Positions 8,633 to 18,295 of a stretch of DNA of 64,000 bases are shown here, in pieces. The notes below the pieces were generated by a model that made no database searches, was not told the origin of the DNA, and saw only the letters and a program-made list of their open reading frames with translations. The stretch spans positions 1,364,001 to 1,428,000 of the forward strand of contig NZ_BMCU01000001.1 in NCBI RefSeq assembly GCF_014635345.1, written 5' to 3'. Position numbers and translations under genes: made by a program. This stretch comes from Rhodococcoides trifolii. Its GTDB lineage: Bacteria; Actinomycetota; Actinomycetes; Mycobacteriales; Mycobacteriaceae. Positions within the stretch are counted from its first letter, which is position 1. Each line of letters starts with the position of its first letter.

Positions 8633-10124
8633 CCCGCGCCGCGTCCCCGTCGTCGTCGGTGTCGGTGAAGTGCGGGGCGACCCGACGACGCCACGGGAAC
8701 CGATCGAACTGATCCTCGAGGCCGCGTCCCACGCCGAAATCGATTCGCAGGCGCGCCTTCTCGCCGACGCAGACAGCGTCTCCGCCTCGAACGTCGCGAG
8801 TTGGGCGTACCACGACGTTGCGGCTGCCCTCGCGACGCGGCTCGGCGCATCACCGGCGCACACCTTCTCGGCACCCATCGGCGGCCAGTGGCCGGCGCAG
8901 CTGCTCGACGCGGCTGCGGCGCGCATCGCGTCGGGGGAGTCGACCGTCGCCGTGATCGCCGGCGGCGAAGCCCAAGCGTCCGTGAGCGCGATGCAGAAAG
9001 CCGGTAGGGACCCCGTCGTCGACGGCGGGTGGAGTCGCGACCCCGGCGGCCCGCCGCACTTCGACCTCGACCAACTCGGCAGTGCCGCAATGCAACACGC
9101 GGGCACCGTGGTCCCGGTGCGGATCTACCCGCTGTTCGAGAACAGGCTCCGGTTCGATCTCGGCCAGTCGGTCGAGGAGGCCGATGCGTGGTCGAGTGCA
9201 ATGTACTCGGCGTTCTCCAGTGCCGCAGCGTCGAATCCCATTGCGTGGCAACGGGAAGCGCGTAGTGCACAGGACATCGCCACGGTGGGTCCGAAGAACC
9301 GGATGGTCTGCGAACCGTATCCGTTGTCGATGAACGCCATGCCGCACGTGGACCAGGCCGCCGTGGTGATCGTGACCTCCCTCGACGCGGCACGCAGCGC
9401 GGGTGTGCCGGAGAACAAGATCGTGTACGTCTGGGGCGGAGCCGGTGTCACGGATACACAGGACATTTTGCAGCGCAGCACGTTCGGGATGTCGGATGCA
9501 CTGACGTCGGCACTCGACCGTGCGCTCACCGCGGCCTCCGTCGACGGGACCACGCTCGACATCGTCGACGTCTACAGCTGTTTCCCGATCGTTCCGAAGA
9601 TGGCCGCCCTGCATCTCGGCATGCCTCGTTCCGCTGTTCTTTCGGTGACCGGCGGACATTCGTCGTTCGGTGGTCCGCTCAACAGCTACTCTCTGCACTC
9701 CGTTGCCGCGGTCACGAAGGCACTCAGGTCGGGCGCGAAGACCGCCCTCGTGCACGCCAACGGCGGATACATGACTTACCAACACTCGGTGTTGCTCGGA
9801 AGCTCGCCGCATCCCGACGGGTACATCGGTACGCCGGAACCGGTGGTCCTGGAACCGTCCGGCCCCGTGGTGGTTGCCGAGACCGCCGGCCGTGTCGTGG
9901 TCGAGACCGCGACCGTCGAGCACGCGAAGGACGGATCGCTTGGGCAGGCCTTCCTCGTCGCGCGGGACGCCGACGACAATCGCGTCGCCGTGCAGACGGC
10001 GGCGGGTGACGTAGACAGTGCGCGGGTGTTGTCCCTCTACCGTGACGACGGTGCGCGGGAGGTTGTGGGAACGACGGTGGAGATCGAACCGTACGGGGAG
10101 TTCGTGCGCATTCGTCCCGTGTGA
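8625..10124 (+). CDS. thiolase-like acetyl-CoA acetyltransferase (SCP-x type)
   Basis: 499 residues. The N-terminal [14 protein letters not shown], the [14 protein letters not shown] segment and [24 protein letters not shown] are typical of the SCP-x/lipid-transfer-like thiolase group common in actinobacteria. The usual N-terminal nucleophile region reads AGGEAQASV, with no Cys, so it belongs to the divergent subgroup rather than classical FadA. The C-terminal ~90 residues form an OB-like DUF35-type tail. It overlaps the azoreductase gene by eight bases. A role in acyl-CoA or steroid side-chain metabolism is plausible but not shown. Confidence 0.8.
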   Translation: MADPRRVPVVVGVGEVRGDPTTPREPIELILEAASHAEIDSQARLLADADSVSASNVASWAYHDVAAALATRLGASPAHTFSAPIGGQWPAQLLDAAAARIASGESTVAVIAGGEAQASVSAMQKAGRDPVVDGGWSRDPGGPPHFDLDQLGSAAMQHAGTVVPVRIYPLFENRLRFDLGQSVEEADAWSSAMYSAFSSAAASNPIAWQREARSAQDIATVGPKNRMVCEPYPLSMNAMPHVDQAAVVIVTSLDAARSAGVPENKIVYVWGGAGVTDTQDILQRSTFGMSDALTSALDRALTAASVDGTTLDIVDVYSCFPIVPKMAALHLGMPRSAVLSVTGGHSSFGGPLNSYSLHSVAAVTKALRSGAKTALVHANGGYMTYQHSVLLGSSPHPDGYIGTPEPVVLEPSGPVVVAETAGRVVVETATVEHAKDGSLGQAFLVARDADDNRVAVQTAAGDVDSARVLSLYRDDGAREVVGTTVEIEPYGEFVRIRPV

Positions 10125-10182
10125 TTCCCCGCCCGAAAGAAAGCCGCAGTTTCACCCGGGTCCCCCTCGGGTATTTGAAGCT

Positions 10183-11370
10183 ATGACTAGCACTTTCGAC
10201 TACCTCATCATCGGCGGCGGCATGGTCGCCGACAGCGCGGCTCGCGGCATTCGGGAGAAAGACTCCGACGGCACCATCGGGATTCTCGGTGCCGATATCG
10301 ACGAGCCCTACACGCGTCCGGCCCTGAGCAAGAAGCTGTGGACCGACGACGAGTTCACCACCGACAAGGTCCCGCTGAACACCGGGTCGGACACCGGCGC
10401 CACCGTTTTCACCGAGACGACCGTGTCTGCGATCGACCGGGAGAACTCGACCGTCACCACCGCCTCGGGCGACACCTACGGATACACGAATCTGCTGCTG
10501 GCCACCGGTGCCACGCCGAAGACGATCGACCTGCCGGCGACACCGCGCGTCGTCTACTTCCGCACCTACGCCGACTACCGGCGCCTGCGTGAGTTGGCCA
10601 CGGAGGGCAGCCACATCGCCGTCGTCGGCGGCGGATACATCGGCGCCGAAATCGCGTCGGCGCTGGTGCAGAACAAGGTAACGGTCACGCTCGTGACCTC
10701 GGACGACACCCTCGGTGCGCACATGTTCCCTGCTGATCTGGCGTCGGCGTTCGACCAGGGGTTCGTCGACCACGGGGTCACGATGAAGCGATCGGCCAAG
10801 GTGACGGGCGGAAGCCAGTCGGAATCGTCGGTCACGCTGACCCTCGACGACGGGACCAGTGTCGGGGCGGACGCCGTCGTGTTCGGTCTCGGCGTCACCC
10901 CGAACACCGAACTGGCCGACGGAGCCGGTCTCGACGTGGACAACGGCATCGTCGTTGACGAGTTCCTGCGAACATCGGACGCACGGGTCTATGCCGCGGG
11001 CGACGTGGCCAACTACCCGGACGCCATCCTGGGGCGTCGGCGCATCGAGCACGTCGACAACGCGGAGCAGATGGGCAAGACGGTCGGGCAGATCATGGCC
11101 GGGGGCACCGACCCGTACACCTACACGCCGCTCTTCTACTCCGACGTGTTCGACGACGGCTACCAGGCAATCGGAACCCTCGACAGCTCGCTCACGGTCG
11201 TCGAGGACTGGAAGGAACCCGCCAAGGAAGGCGTCGTCTACTACCTGAACGACGAGAGCGTCGTTCAGGGCGTGCTCATGTGGAACGTCTGGGAGGGCCT
11301 CGACGAAGCGCGCGCCCTGCTCGCAGATGCCTCGCCGCACACCGAGGAATCGCTGCGCGGCACCATCTGA
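10183..11370 (+). CDS. FAD-dependent pyridine nucleotide-disulfide oxidoreductase (ferredoxin reductase-like)
   Basis: 395 residues with two dinucleotide-binding motifs, GGGMVADSAARG near residue 11 for FAD and GGGYIGAEIASAL near 150 for NAD(P)H, and the RVYAAGDVANYP segment near 272. The C-terminal reductase domain suits the ferredoxin/rubredoxin reductase and AIFM3-like group. No redox-active CxxxxC pair is seen. The ATG at 10183 was chosen because the FAD motif follows directly; upstream in-frame sequence lies inside the thiolase gene. The electron partner is not encoded nearby. Confidence 0.85.
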   Translation: MTSTFDYLIIGGGMVADSAARGIREKDSDGTIGILGADIDEPYTRPALSKKLWTDDEFTTDKVPLNTGSDTGATVFTETTVSAIDRENSTVTTASGDTYGYTNLLLATGATPKTIDLPATPRVVYFRTYADYRRLRELATEGSHIAVVGGGYIGAEIASALVQNKVTVTLVTSDDTLGAHMFPADLASAFDQGFVDHGVTMKRSAKVTGGSQSESSVTLTLDDGTSVGADAVVFGLGVTPNTELADGAGLDVDNGIVVDEFLRTSDARVYAAGDVANYPDAILGRRRIEHVDNAEQMGKTVGQIMAGGTDPYTYTPLFYSDVFDDGYQAIGTLDSSLTVVEDWKEPAKEGVVYYLNDESVVQGVLMWNVWEGLDEARALLADASPHTEESLRGTI

Positions 11371-11373
11371 CTG

Positions 11374-11604
11374 CTAGTCGGTGCGGGCCACCGCGCGGTT
11401 TCGATACGCGAGGGTGGACCCGCCGACCAGCAGTACGACGAACGCGATACCCGAGATCAGCGACCATCCCTCGAACCCGCCCGCCGCGGCGGTGAGGAAC
11501 AGCCCCAGTGCGATGAGGCTGGCCAGCATCATGGGCAGTGCGATCCAGCTGGCGACGCGCTGCATGGTGGTCTTCTCGACGGTGTGCAACTCGGAGGTGT
11601 CCAT
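11374..11604 (-). CDS. small two-helix membrane protein, unknown function
   Basis: 76 residues. After a short polar N-terminus there are two hydrophobic helices, roughly residues 19-40 and 46-65, and a basic tail (AYRNRAVARTD). It lies between the convergent oxidoreductase gene, three bases away, and the malQ stop side, 41 bases away. The coding frame has the usual GC3 bias of neighbours. No family function recognised. Confidence 0.6.
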   Translation of the reverse strand: MDTSELHTVEKTTMQRVASWIALPMMLASLIALGLFLTAAAGGFEGWSLISGIAFVVLLVGGSTLAYRNRAVARTD

Positions 11605-11645
11605 ACCCGGTATTCGGATCGTCCGCGTGGATGGACGGTCGTGTG

Positions 11646-13742
11646 TCAGTCCGCCAGCAAGTCTGGTGCGTCACGTAGGTCGTCCACCATGACCGCCGTC
11701 CCGTCCGCGTCGGCCAGCGGAATGCGCCAGTTCTCGTACTGGGTCTCGTCGGTGCCGGGCTGATTCTGGATCCGGTGCTCACCGACCACGTCGACCAACG
11801 CCACTCCGAGCAGAAGTGACGGACTGCGCTGCACCAGCCGATGGAGCGCCGCCACGGTCTCCATGGTCGTCGCGTCGTCGGCCAACAGGCCCCGATCACG
11901 AGCCAGCGCGAGCACTGCGTCCCGGCCCTCGGCGTCGTGCACTTTCTCTTCCTCGACGTCGCGCTCGAGGAGCCCGAGCCGTGATCTGAGGTCGATGTGC
12001 TCACCCGCGAGGTAGCCGGCCGTCGGCGGCAGATCGTGCGTCGTCACCGACGTCAGACACAGACGGCGGTACTCCTCGGGCGGGATGGGGGCGCCGTCTG
12101 CGTCCTTCTCGAACCACAGGATCGACGTGCCGAGCACGCCACGTTCCGCGAGGTAGTCCTGCACGACGGGTTCGAACACACCGAGGTCTTCACCGACCAC
12201 GACGGCGCCCGAACGCTCGGCCTCGAGCACCAGGATGCCGATCAGCGCCTCGTGGTCGTAGCGGACGTAGGTGCCTTCGGCCGGAGAATTCGCGTCGGTG
12301 GGGATCCACCAGAGACGGAACAGCCCGAGAATGTGGTCGACACGGAGGCCGCCGGCGTGACGCAGGACCGTCCGCAGCATGTCCCGGTACGGGGCGTACC
12401 CCAGCTCGGCCAACCGATCGGGTCGCCACGGCGGCTGATTCCATTGCTGCCCTTGCTGATTGAAATTGTCCGGCGGTGCGCCGACGGTGACGCCCTCCGC
12501 CAACGCCGATCCCAGTGCCCATGCGTCGGCGCCGTGTTGCTGAACCCCGACGGCGAGGTCGTGGACGACGCCGATGTCCATGCCTGCCCCGAGGGCGGCA
12601 ACCTGCGCCTGCTGCAGTTGTTCGTCGCAGATCCACTGCAACCAGCTGTAGAACTCGATACGGTCGGCCAACTTCGCCTGTTGCCCCCGAACCCACTCCG
12701 ATTCCGGCCCAGCCGCTTTGGTGGTCCACCGCGGATCGTCCGCGGACATTTTCTCGGTGAGGGCGCACCACGTCGCGAAGTTGCGCAGTCCCTCACCCTC
12801 GAGTGTGCAGAACCGCTCGAACGAGGCCTGCCGACTCGCGCTGCGCGGCACCACGAAGATCCATTCGAGTGCGAGCAGCTTCGCTCGATAGGACGGGGTT
12901 CGGTCTATCCGTTTGGTCTTGTGGTTGACCTTGGTGAACTTGCTCGCGAGTTCGGTGACCCTGCTGAAGCGCTCCTTGCTCAGTTGCGCTGTCTCGGCGA
13001 TGTTCTCGACGCGAATGTAGAGCGGATTGAAGAAGCGACGAGTGGTCGGCAGGTAGGGCGAGGCTTCGATCGGCGGTTGCGGAGCCGCCGCGTGTACCGG
13101 ATTGATCAGGACGTAGTCCGCTCCGTGGTTCTCGCCCATGATCGAAGCGATATCGGCCAGATCACCGAAATCACCGACGCCCCAGGACCTCTCGGAGCGG
13201 ATGGAATACAACTGCGTGAGCAGACCCCACCGCTGCCGGTCGGAGACGGCCTCGGTGGTGGACAGAGTCGCGGGTGTGACCACGAGGGTGCACGATGCGT
13301 GCACCGAACCGGTGGCGTGCAGGGTGTGCCACCCGAGCGGCAGATCGGCCGGGGGTGCGAAAGTGGCTCGACCGGTGAGGGTTCCGTCGATCTCGCGGGG
13401 GTCGAACCAGACGTCGAGTTGTTCGGCGCCGACCGTGTCGCCGAATTCGGTCTCGATGGTCACGGTGACACTCCCGCCGTGCGGAACGTGCACCCACACG
13501 TGTGGGCGGGTGCCCTCGGTGGTCACGACGACGGGCGGGAGAACGCGGCGCCAGTCGGCCACATCGTGATCGGCGATGGACTGCTCCACGTCGGCGTCGG
13601 TGGTCGCCTGCACGTCGAGTGCGCCGAGGACCCGTTGCAGGGTCTTCTCGCTCACGTCGCGGCGCGCTTTGTCCCATCCCTCGTACGACGTGGCGACGCC
13701 GTATCTGTCGGCGAGATGACGCAGATTCTCGGTGTTGGTCAC
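11646..13742 (-). CDS. malQ: 4-alpha-glucanotransferase (amylomaltase)
   Basis: 698 residues of the long actinobacterial MalQ type: an N-terminal beta-rich extension of ~150 residues, then the GH77 barrel. Visible landmarks are SPYLPTTRRFFNPLYI, the PPDNFNQQGQQWNQPPW loop, LRVDHILGLFRLWWIP with the catalytic Asp, VVGEDLG with the acid/base Glu and LTSVTTHDLPPTAGYL. It transfers maltodextrin chains in glycogen/maltose metabolism in the cytoplasm. I chose the GTG at 13742. An ATG at 13781 would overlap the divergent gene's own start and adds nothing conserved. No other mal genes are adjacent. Confidence 0.93.
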   Translation of the reverse strand: MTNTENLRHLADRYGVATSYEGWDKARRDVSEKTLQRVLGALDVQATTDADVEQSIADHDVADWRRVLPPVVVTTEGTRPHVWVHVPHGGSVTVTIETEFGDTVGAEQLDVWFDPREIDGTLTGRATFAPPADLPLGWHTLHATGSVHASCTLVVTPATLSTTEAVSDRQRWGLLTQLYSIRSERSWGVGDFGDLADIASIMGENHGADYVLINPVHAAAPQPPIEASPYLPTTRRFFNPLYIRVENIAETAQLSKERFSRVTELASKFTKVNHKTKRIDRTPSYRAKLLALEWIFVVPRSASRQASFERFCTLEGEGLRNFATWCALTEKMSADDPRWTTKAAGPESEWVRGQQAKLADRIEFYSWLQWICDEQLQQAQVAALGAGMDIGVVHDLAVGVQQHGADAWALGSALAEGVTVGAPPDNFNQQGQQWNQPPWRPDRLAELGYAPYRDMLRTVLRHAGGLRVDHILGLFRLWWIPTDANSPAEGTYVRYDHEALIGILVLEAERSGAVVVGEDLGVFEPVVQDYLAERGVLGTSILWFEKDADGAPIPPEEYRRLCLTSVTTHDLPPTAGYLAGEHIDLRSRLGLLERDVEEEKVHDAEGRDAVLALARDRGLLADDATTMETVAALHRLVQRSPSLLLGVALVDVVGEHRIQNQPGTDETQYENWRIPLADADGTAVMVDDLRDAPDLLAD

Positions 13743-13779
13743 GATGCCCCAGTCTAGGTCTTCTGGGACAGTGGAGTGC

Positions 13780-14862
13780 ATGGACGACTCAGACGATCCG
13801 ATCGACGAGCGCACCCGGCGCGGTGATCTCATCAGAGCGTGGTGCGATGCCGCGCGCCTCGACGGTCGCCACGAGGTGCTCTCCGATCGCGCTGCGGTGC
13901 TGATTGCGGTGGGACGGGTGGATATCGAGACGCGCCAGATCGTCCTGAATCGTCTCCGCTCGGGCAAGCTGTTTCCGTCGATCGGCGGCTTCGGAGCCCT
14001 GCGCCTGCTCTGCGACGAGATGAACTGGCTGGACGGCAAGCTCGACGGACTGCGGATGGGTCCCACCCGTCTCGCGCTACAGCAGCGCCGCGCACATCTG
14101 GCGCGGCGGTACGGACAAGCGGAATCGACGTTCGAACTGTCCATCCATCATTACGCGCGGGGAGTTCGTGCGATTCGCAAGGACCGCCGCGACGGCGTTC
14201 ACCTCGACCTCGAACAGCGAGTTGCGCTGTTCACCGCGTTGACACGGACGCCGACGCCACTCGGGCTCGGACCCGGACCGCTCGATCGGGCGCGTGAAAT
14301 CGTGGTCGGTGTGGCTGCGGATCGACTCGAACCGGTCGGACGGGGAGTTCCCGAGTTGGCTCGGGCGGTCGCGGGCCGCGACGCCGATCGATTCGCGGAC
14401 CGGTTCGACACCATGTTGTTCCTCGCGGGCTCGTACCACGACCGGATTCAGGCGTCGAAGATGTGGCGGTCGGAGGTGTTCGCGATTCAGCGAAGCCAAC
14501 TCGACGTCGGCGAAGAGCTGATCCAGATCTCCGTCGACGTGACCGAGCTCGCCGACGTCGAGACGGAGCTGACCGCGGCGTTCGAAGAAGGAGATGCCCG
14601 CGACGAGGTCGGCCGCCGCGAGGTGCTGTTGCGCAAAGGCGACCTGATTCCGGTGTGGGATCAGCTGGTGGACCGGGTCGGCGCACTCTCTCGCATCGTC
14701 GATCAGCTCGCGGATGCGGAACGAGATCACCGGACCCTCGGAGCGTTGCAGCGCACGGTCGATCTGGACGGCAAGATCGGCGACCTCATCGCACGGTCCG
14801 GATCGCGGGAGTTGTCCGCCGACAACACGCACAACGTCGGAGACCAGATCGAGAAACGTTGA
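13780..14862 (+). CDS. uncharacterised 360-residue protein
   Basis: No family recognised. It has no signal peptide or membrane segment, is rich in Arg, Asp, Leu and Val, and is mostly predicted alpha-helical, with a likely coiled-coil stretch near residues 255-330 (DVTELADVETELTAAFEEGDA onward). It opens with a very acidic tail (MDDSDDPIDERTRR). It is divergent from malQ with only 37 bases between starts and is followed 36 bases later by the OFA transporter. The ATG at 13780 was chosen over an upstream in-frame ATG at 13732 that would lie within the malQ leader. Confidence 0.6.
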   Translation: MDDSDDPIDERTRRGDLIRAWCDAARLDGRHEVLSDRAAVLIAVGRVDIETRQIVLNRLRSGKLFPSIGGFGALRLLCDEMNWLDGKLDGLRMGPTRLALQQRRAHLARRYGQAESTFELSIHHYARGVRAIRKDRRDGVHLDLEQRVALFTALTRTPTPLGLGPGPLDRAREIVVGVAADRLEPVGRGVPELARAVAGRDADRFADRFDTMLFLAGSYHDRIQASKMWRSEVFAIQRSQLDVGEELIQISVDVTELADVETELTAAFEEGDARDEVGRREVLLRKGDLIPVWDQLVDRVGALSRIVDQLADAERDHRTLGALQRTVDLDGKIGDLIARSGSRELSADNTHNVGDQIEKR

Positions 14863-14898
14863 TCGTTTGAATAGTTCTATGACTGGGGACACAGAACT

Positions 14899-16254
14899 GT
14901 GTCTCCCGCCATACTGGAAAAATCTCGCATCGTCGCCCCGCCGGGCTGGAGTCGTTGGCTCATCCCGCCGGCCGCGCTCGCCATTCACCTCGCCATCGGT
15001 CAGGCATACGCCTGGAGTGTGTTCAAGGCGGCCATCTCGTCCGACAAGTCGCTGGGACTGAGCGGAACCCTCACGGCCATTCCGTTCCAGCTGGCCATCG
15101 TCATGCTGGGTCTGTCGGCCGCGGTGCTCGGCACCCGAGTCGAGACGCACGGCCCGCGCTGGGCGATGGCCATGTCGCTGACCTTCTTCTCTTCCGGCCT
15201 CCTCGTGTCGGCCCTCGGTATGAGCCTCGACCAGTTCTGGCTCGTGATTCTGGGGTACGGCGTCATCGGCGGCATCGGCCTCGGCATCGGGTACATCAGC
15301 CCCGTCTCGACCCTGATGAAGTGGTTCCCCGACCGCCCCGGCATGGCCACCGGAATCGCCATCATGGGCTTCGGCGGCGGCGCGCTCATCGCCTCGCCGC
15401 TCACGTCGAAGCTGTTCACCGCCTACGGCGGAATCTCCGACGCGTCGATCGCCAAGACCTTTCTCACCCTCGGCATCGGCTACGCAGTCTTCATGGCACT
15501 CGGTGTGGTGCTGATCAGGGTCCCCGCGGACGACTGGAAGCCGAAAGGATGGACTCCGCCCGTCGCAGTGGCCGGTGTTCAGGCGGCGAAGGTGTCCGCG
15601 GCCAACGCGATCAAGACGCCCCAGTTCTGGCTCCTGTGGATCGTGCTGTGCTTCAACGTCACTGCTGGTATCGGCATCCTGGAGAGGGCCGCCGGCATCT
15701 ACACCGACTTCTTCCCCGACCCCACGGCTCCGGAGGCGATTGCTTCCGCTGCTGCAGGATTCGTCGCATTCCTCTCGCTCACCAACATGCTCGGACGATT
15801 CCTGTGGTCCTCGGTATCGGATCTGGTGGGGCGCAAGAACATCTACCGCATCTACCTCGGCGGCGGCGCTCTCCTCTACCTCTACATCACGCTGTTCACC
15901 AACAACAACAAGGTGTTGTTCCTCGTCAGCGCATTGCTGATCCTCTCGTTCTACGGCGCCGGCTTCGCCACGATGCCGGCGTATCTGAAAGACCTGTTCG
16001 GCACCTACCAGGTCGGCGCCATCCACGGCCGGTTGCTGACCGCCTGGTCCGTGGCCGGGGTGCTCGGCCCACTGATCGTCAACGCCATCGCCGACGCGGG
16101 CGAGCCGGGAACCACCAGCCGGTACGTGCCGGCGTTCATCACCATGATCTGCCTCCTGGCCGTCGGTTTCGTGGCGAACGAACTCATCAAGCCCGTCGAT
16201 CCGAAGTTCTCGGAGACGGACCCCGAAGTCGAGAAGGCAGGAGCCACGTCATGA
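14899..16254 (+). CDS. OFA-family MFS transporter (oxalate/formate antiporter type)
   Basis: 451 residues with 12 predicted membrane helices. The N-terminus WLIPPAALAIHLAIGQAYAWSVF and the segments GYISPVSTLMKWFPDRPGMATG and RFLWSSVSDLVGRKNIYR are hallmarks of the OFA (2.A.1.11) family, which exchanges small carboxylates such as oxalate/formate or takes up monocarboxylates. The GTG start at 14899 is the first codon before the aligned region. Its stop overlaps the start of a 40-residue partner gene (ATGA). Substrate not deducible. Confidence 0.85.
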   Translation: MSPAILEKSRIVAPPGWSRWLIPPAALAIHLAIGQAYAWSVFKAAISSDKSLGLSGTLTAIPFQLAIVMLGLSAAVLGTRVETHGPRWAMAMSLTFFSSGLLVSALGMSLDQFWLVILGYGVIGGIGLGIGYISPVSTLMKWFPDRPGMATGIAIMGFGGGALIASPLTSKLFTAYGGISDASIAKTFLTLGIGYAVFMALGVVLIRVPADDWKPKGWTPPVAVAGVQAAKVSAANAIKTPQFWLLWIVLCFNVTAGIGILERAAGIYTDFFPDPTAPEAIASAAAGFVAFLSLTNMLGRFLWSSVSDLVGRKNIYRIYLGGGALLYLYITLFTNNNKVLFLVSALLILSFYGAGFATMPAYLKDLFGTYQVGAIHGRLLTAWSVAGVLGPLIVNAIADAGEPGTTSRYVPAFITMICLLAVGFVANELIKPVDPKFSETDPEVEKAGATS

Positions 16255-16373
16255 GCGAGCAGAAATCGGCGCCCGCGCCGGTCATGGCGGTTGCCTGGCT
16301 CTGGGTCGGGTTGCCGTTCGCGTGGGGTGTGTACGAACTGGTGCTCAAGGTCAAGAACCTCTTCGGGAGCTGA
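16251..16373 (+). CDS. MFS transporter small subunit (40-residue membrane microprotein)
   Basis: 40 residues: MSEQKSAPAPVMAVAWLWVG, then one hydrophobic helix LPFAWGVYELVLKV and a basic end. Its start is fused by ATGA to the OFA transporter stop. Short single-helix proteins in just this position recur beside OFA-family MFS genes, which supports a real coupled gene rather than chance. It probably sits beside the transporter in the membrane; its role is unknown. Confidence 0.7.
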   Translation: MSEQKSAPAPVMAVAWLWVGLPFAWGVYELVLKVKNLFGS

Positions 16374-16376
16374 TCG

Positions 16377-17123
16377 ATGGCTTCACCCGACGCCGAACTC
16401 TGGCCCCGGCCACCTCGGTTACCGAGGCCCATCGTCATGGATCAGCGGTGGGAACGGCTGACGTTCCTGCACTGGCGCGTCGACCCTGCCCTCGTCGCCC
16501 CGCTGCTTCCCGACGGAGTCTCGCCCGACGTGCACGACGGTTCCACCTGGGTCGGGTTGATCGGGTTCGAAATGGTCGGCGCCGGACTCGGTTACGGCCA
16601 CCCCATCCCTTACGTGGGGACGTTCCCCGAGATCAATGTGCGGCTGTACTCGGTCGACGGCGACGGGCGCAGGGGAGTGGTCTTTCGGTCACTGGAAGCC
16701 AGCCGCGCCGCTGTCGTACTGGCCACCAACGCGGCCGGTGTCAAGTACCGATGGTCGTCGATCGACATCGACGACGACGGTAGCGAGATCGGGTTCCGAA
16801 GCAGGCGCATCGCCCCGCCGAGTCGCGGCGCCACAACAGATTTCGCGGTCCGGCGCGGATCGCGTGACATGTCGGACGACCCGCTCGGGGTGTTTCTCAC
16901 CGCGCGGTGGGGAATGCACACCCGCGTCGCCGGGCGATTGCTGTTCGTCCCCAACGTCCATCGCAAGTGGTCCCTGGTGGACGCGTCGCTCGTGCGATGC
17001 GACGACGAATTGCTCGCCGCGGCAGGGCTGGGCGACGTCGCGTCGCGTCCCCCGGATTCGGTGCTGTTCTCGCCGGGGGTGCGGACGCAGTTCGGAAGAC
17101 CCATTCGCGCAACCGCGCAGTAG
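16377..17123 (+). CDS. DUF2071 (YqjF-like) protein
   Basis: 248 residues. The N-terminal MDQRWERLTFLHWRVDPALVAPLLP pattern, WVGLIGFEM and TFPEINVRLY are typical of the DUF2071/YqjF family, whose biochemical role is not established. It starts three bases after the transporter microprotein and so belongs to the same operon. No membrane segment. Confidence 0.8.
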   Translation: MASPDAELWPRPPRLPRPIVMDQRWERLTFLHWRVDPALVAPLLPDGVSPDVHDGSTWVGLIGFEMVGAGLGYGHPIPYVGTFPEINVRLYSVDGDGRRGVVFRSLEASRAAVVLATNAAGVKYRWSSIDIDDDGSEIGFRSRRIAPPSRGATTDFAVRRGSRDMSDDPLGVFLTARWGMHTRVAGRLLFVPNVHRKWSLVDASLVRCDDELLAAAGLGDVASRPPDSVLFSPGVRTQFGRPIRATAQ

Positions 17124-17140
17124 CGAACACTGGGTTCCGC

Positions 17141-18295
17141 TCAGATCAGGCCGTGTCTGGGTGGTCGCGTCCCCGACAGCGCGTACCGCCCGATGTGTTG
17201 CACCTTCCACCGCACCGGGTCGTGCAAGGTGTGCGTGCGGGCGTCACGCCACAGTCGGTCCAGGCCCAACGACGCTGCGGCTGCGCGTGTTCCGCCCGCA
17301 TCGAACAGGGCGGCGGCCGCGTCGAGAGCCGCCCGCACCGACGCTACCTTCGCTGCCGCCGTGGCGATGGAGGCCTCGGCTGTGGCCGCGTCGGTCAGGT
17401 CCGCCTCGGCCGCGTCGATCGAGCGCGCGGCGTCGCGCACCAAGGCGTAGGCCGCACGTACGCCCACCTCGACGTCACCGAACTGCTGGATCAGCAATGG
17501 GTCGTCTGCAGCGTCGGCGACTCCGGCTTCGAAGTGCGGGCGGGCCTTCGCCAGTGCCTCACGAGCCACCCGTACCGCCGCACGACCGATTCCGGCATCG
17601 ATGGCGGCGTGCAGCAGTTGCGCCCGCGCGCCGTACGTCGTGGGAACGGTGAAGATGGGCGAGAACGACACCACCGCAGACGATTCCACCGACACGTTGT
17701 CGAGTCGCACGGTCCCGCTGGCCGTGGTCCGCTGTCCGAAACCGTCCCAGTCGTCCTCGATCGTCACGCCCGGAGCGTCGGCCCGAACGAACACGATCAC
17801 CTTGTTCTGCGGCCGTGCCTCCACGTCGCCGACCACCGCGCGCACCACGAGCCAGTCGGCGAGAAGCGCTCCGGTGCAGTAGAACTTGACGCCGCTCAGC
17901 ACGCTGTCCGAGAGTGTCGTGAGATCGATGTCGATTCCCGGTGTGGCACGTTCGCTCTGCGCATTCGCAAAGCGTTTGCCGGCCAACGCTTCCGAGAACC
18001 AGAATGCCTGCTGCTCCGCCGTCCCCTGCAAGCGCAATGCCTCGAGGAACGTGAAGTGGCTCTGTGGAATCTGAGCGACGCTCGGATCGCCCTCGGCCAG
18101 AGCGAGAAACACCTCGGCCAGATCCGATACCGATGCTTCGACACCGCCGAACCGGGCTGGCACGGTGATACCGAGCAGTCCGGACGCGGACAGGGCGTCC
18201 ATCTCCGCGCGAGGCAACGTCCGAGTTCGGTCGCGCTCCGGCGCACCGGCCGCGAACTGCTCTCCGAGAGCTCGGGCCGTCTCCAGTACCGTCAC
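17141..18295 (-). CDS. acyl-CoA dehydrogenase-like flavin monooxygenase (SfnB/DszC family)
   Basis: 384 residues with the acyl-CoA dehydrogenase fold: N-terminal helices with GLLGITVPARFGGVEAS, middle beta domain (GVKFYCTGALLADWLVV, DDWDGFGQRTTASGTVRLDNV) and a helical C-terminus ending in RDARTHTLHDPVRWKVQHIG. The last motif is typical of the SfnB/DszC group, which oxidises dialkyl sulfides or sulfones with FMNH2 and O2 for sulfur acquisition. The GTG start overlaps the stop of the upstream LLM monooxygenase (GTGA), so the two form an operon. Confidence 0.85.
   Translation of the reverse strand: MTVLETARALGEQFAAGAPERDRTRTLPRAEMDALSASGLLGITVPARFGGVEASVSDLAEVFLALAEGDPSVAQIPQSHFTFLEALRLQGTAEQQAFWFSEALAGKRFANAQSERATPGIDIDLTTLSDSVLSGVKFYCTGALLADWLVVRAVVGDVEARPQNKVIVFVRADAPGVTIEDDWDGFGQRTTASGTVRLDNVSVESSAVVSFSPIFTVPTTYGARAQLLHAAIDAGIGRAAVRVAREALAKARPHFEAGVADAADDPLLIQQFGDVEVGVRAAYALVRDAARSIDAAEADLTDAATAEASIATAAAKVASVRAALDAAAALFDAGGTRAAAASLGLDRLWRDARTHTLHDPVRWKVQHIGRYALSGTRPPRHGLI

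Noticed and set aside
11997..13757. Plus-strand 586-codon open frame
   Set aside because: Antisense to malQ, which has full GH77 motifs.
14077..16026. Minus-strand 649-codon open frame across the uncharacterised gene and the OFA transporter
   Set aside because: His/Asp/Arg-rich antisense shadow, typical of high-GC third-position bias.
16258..16376. Considered whether the 40-residue frame after the OFA gene was chance
   Set aside because: Kept as a gene, because the ATGA coupling and hydrophobic helix match a recurrent partner of this transporter family.
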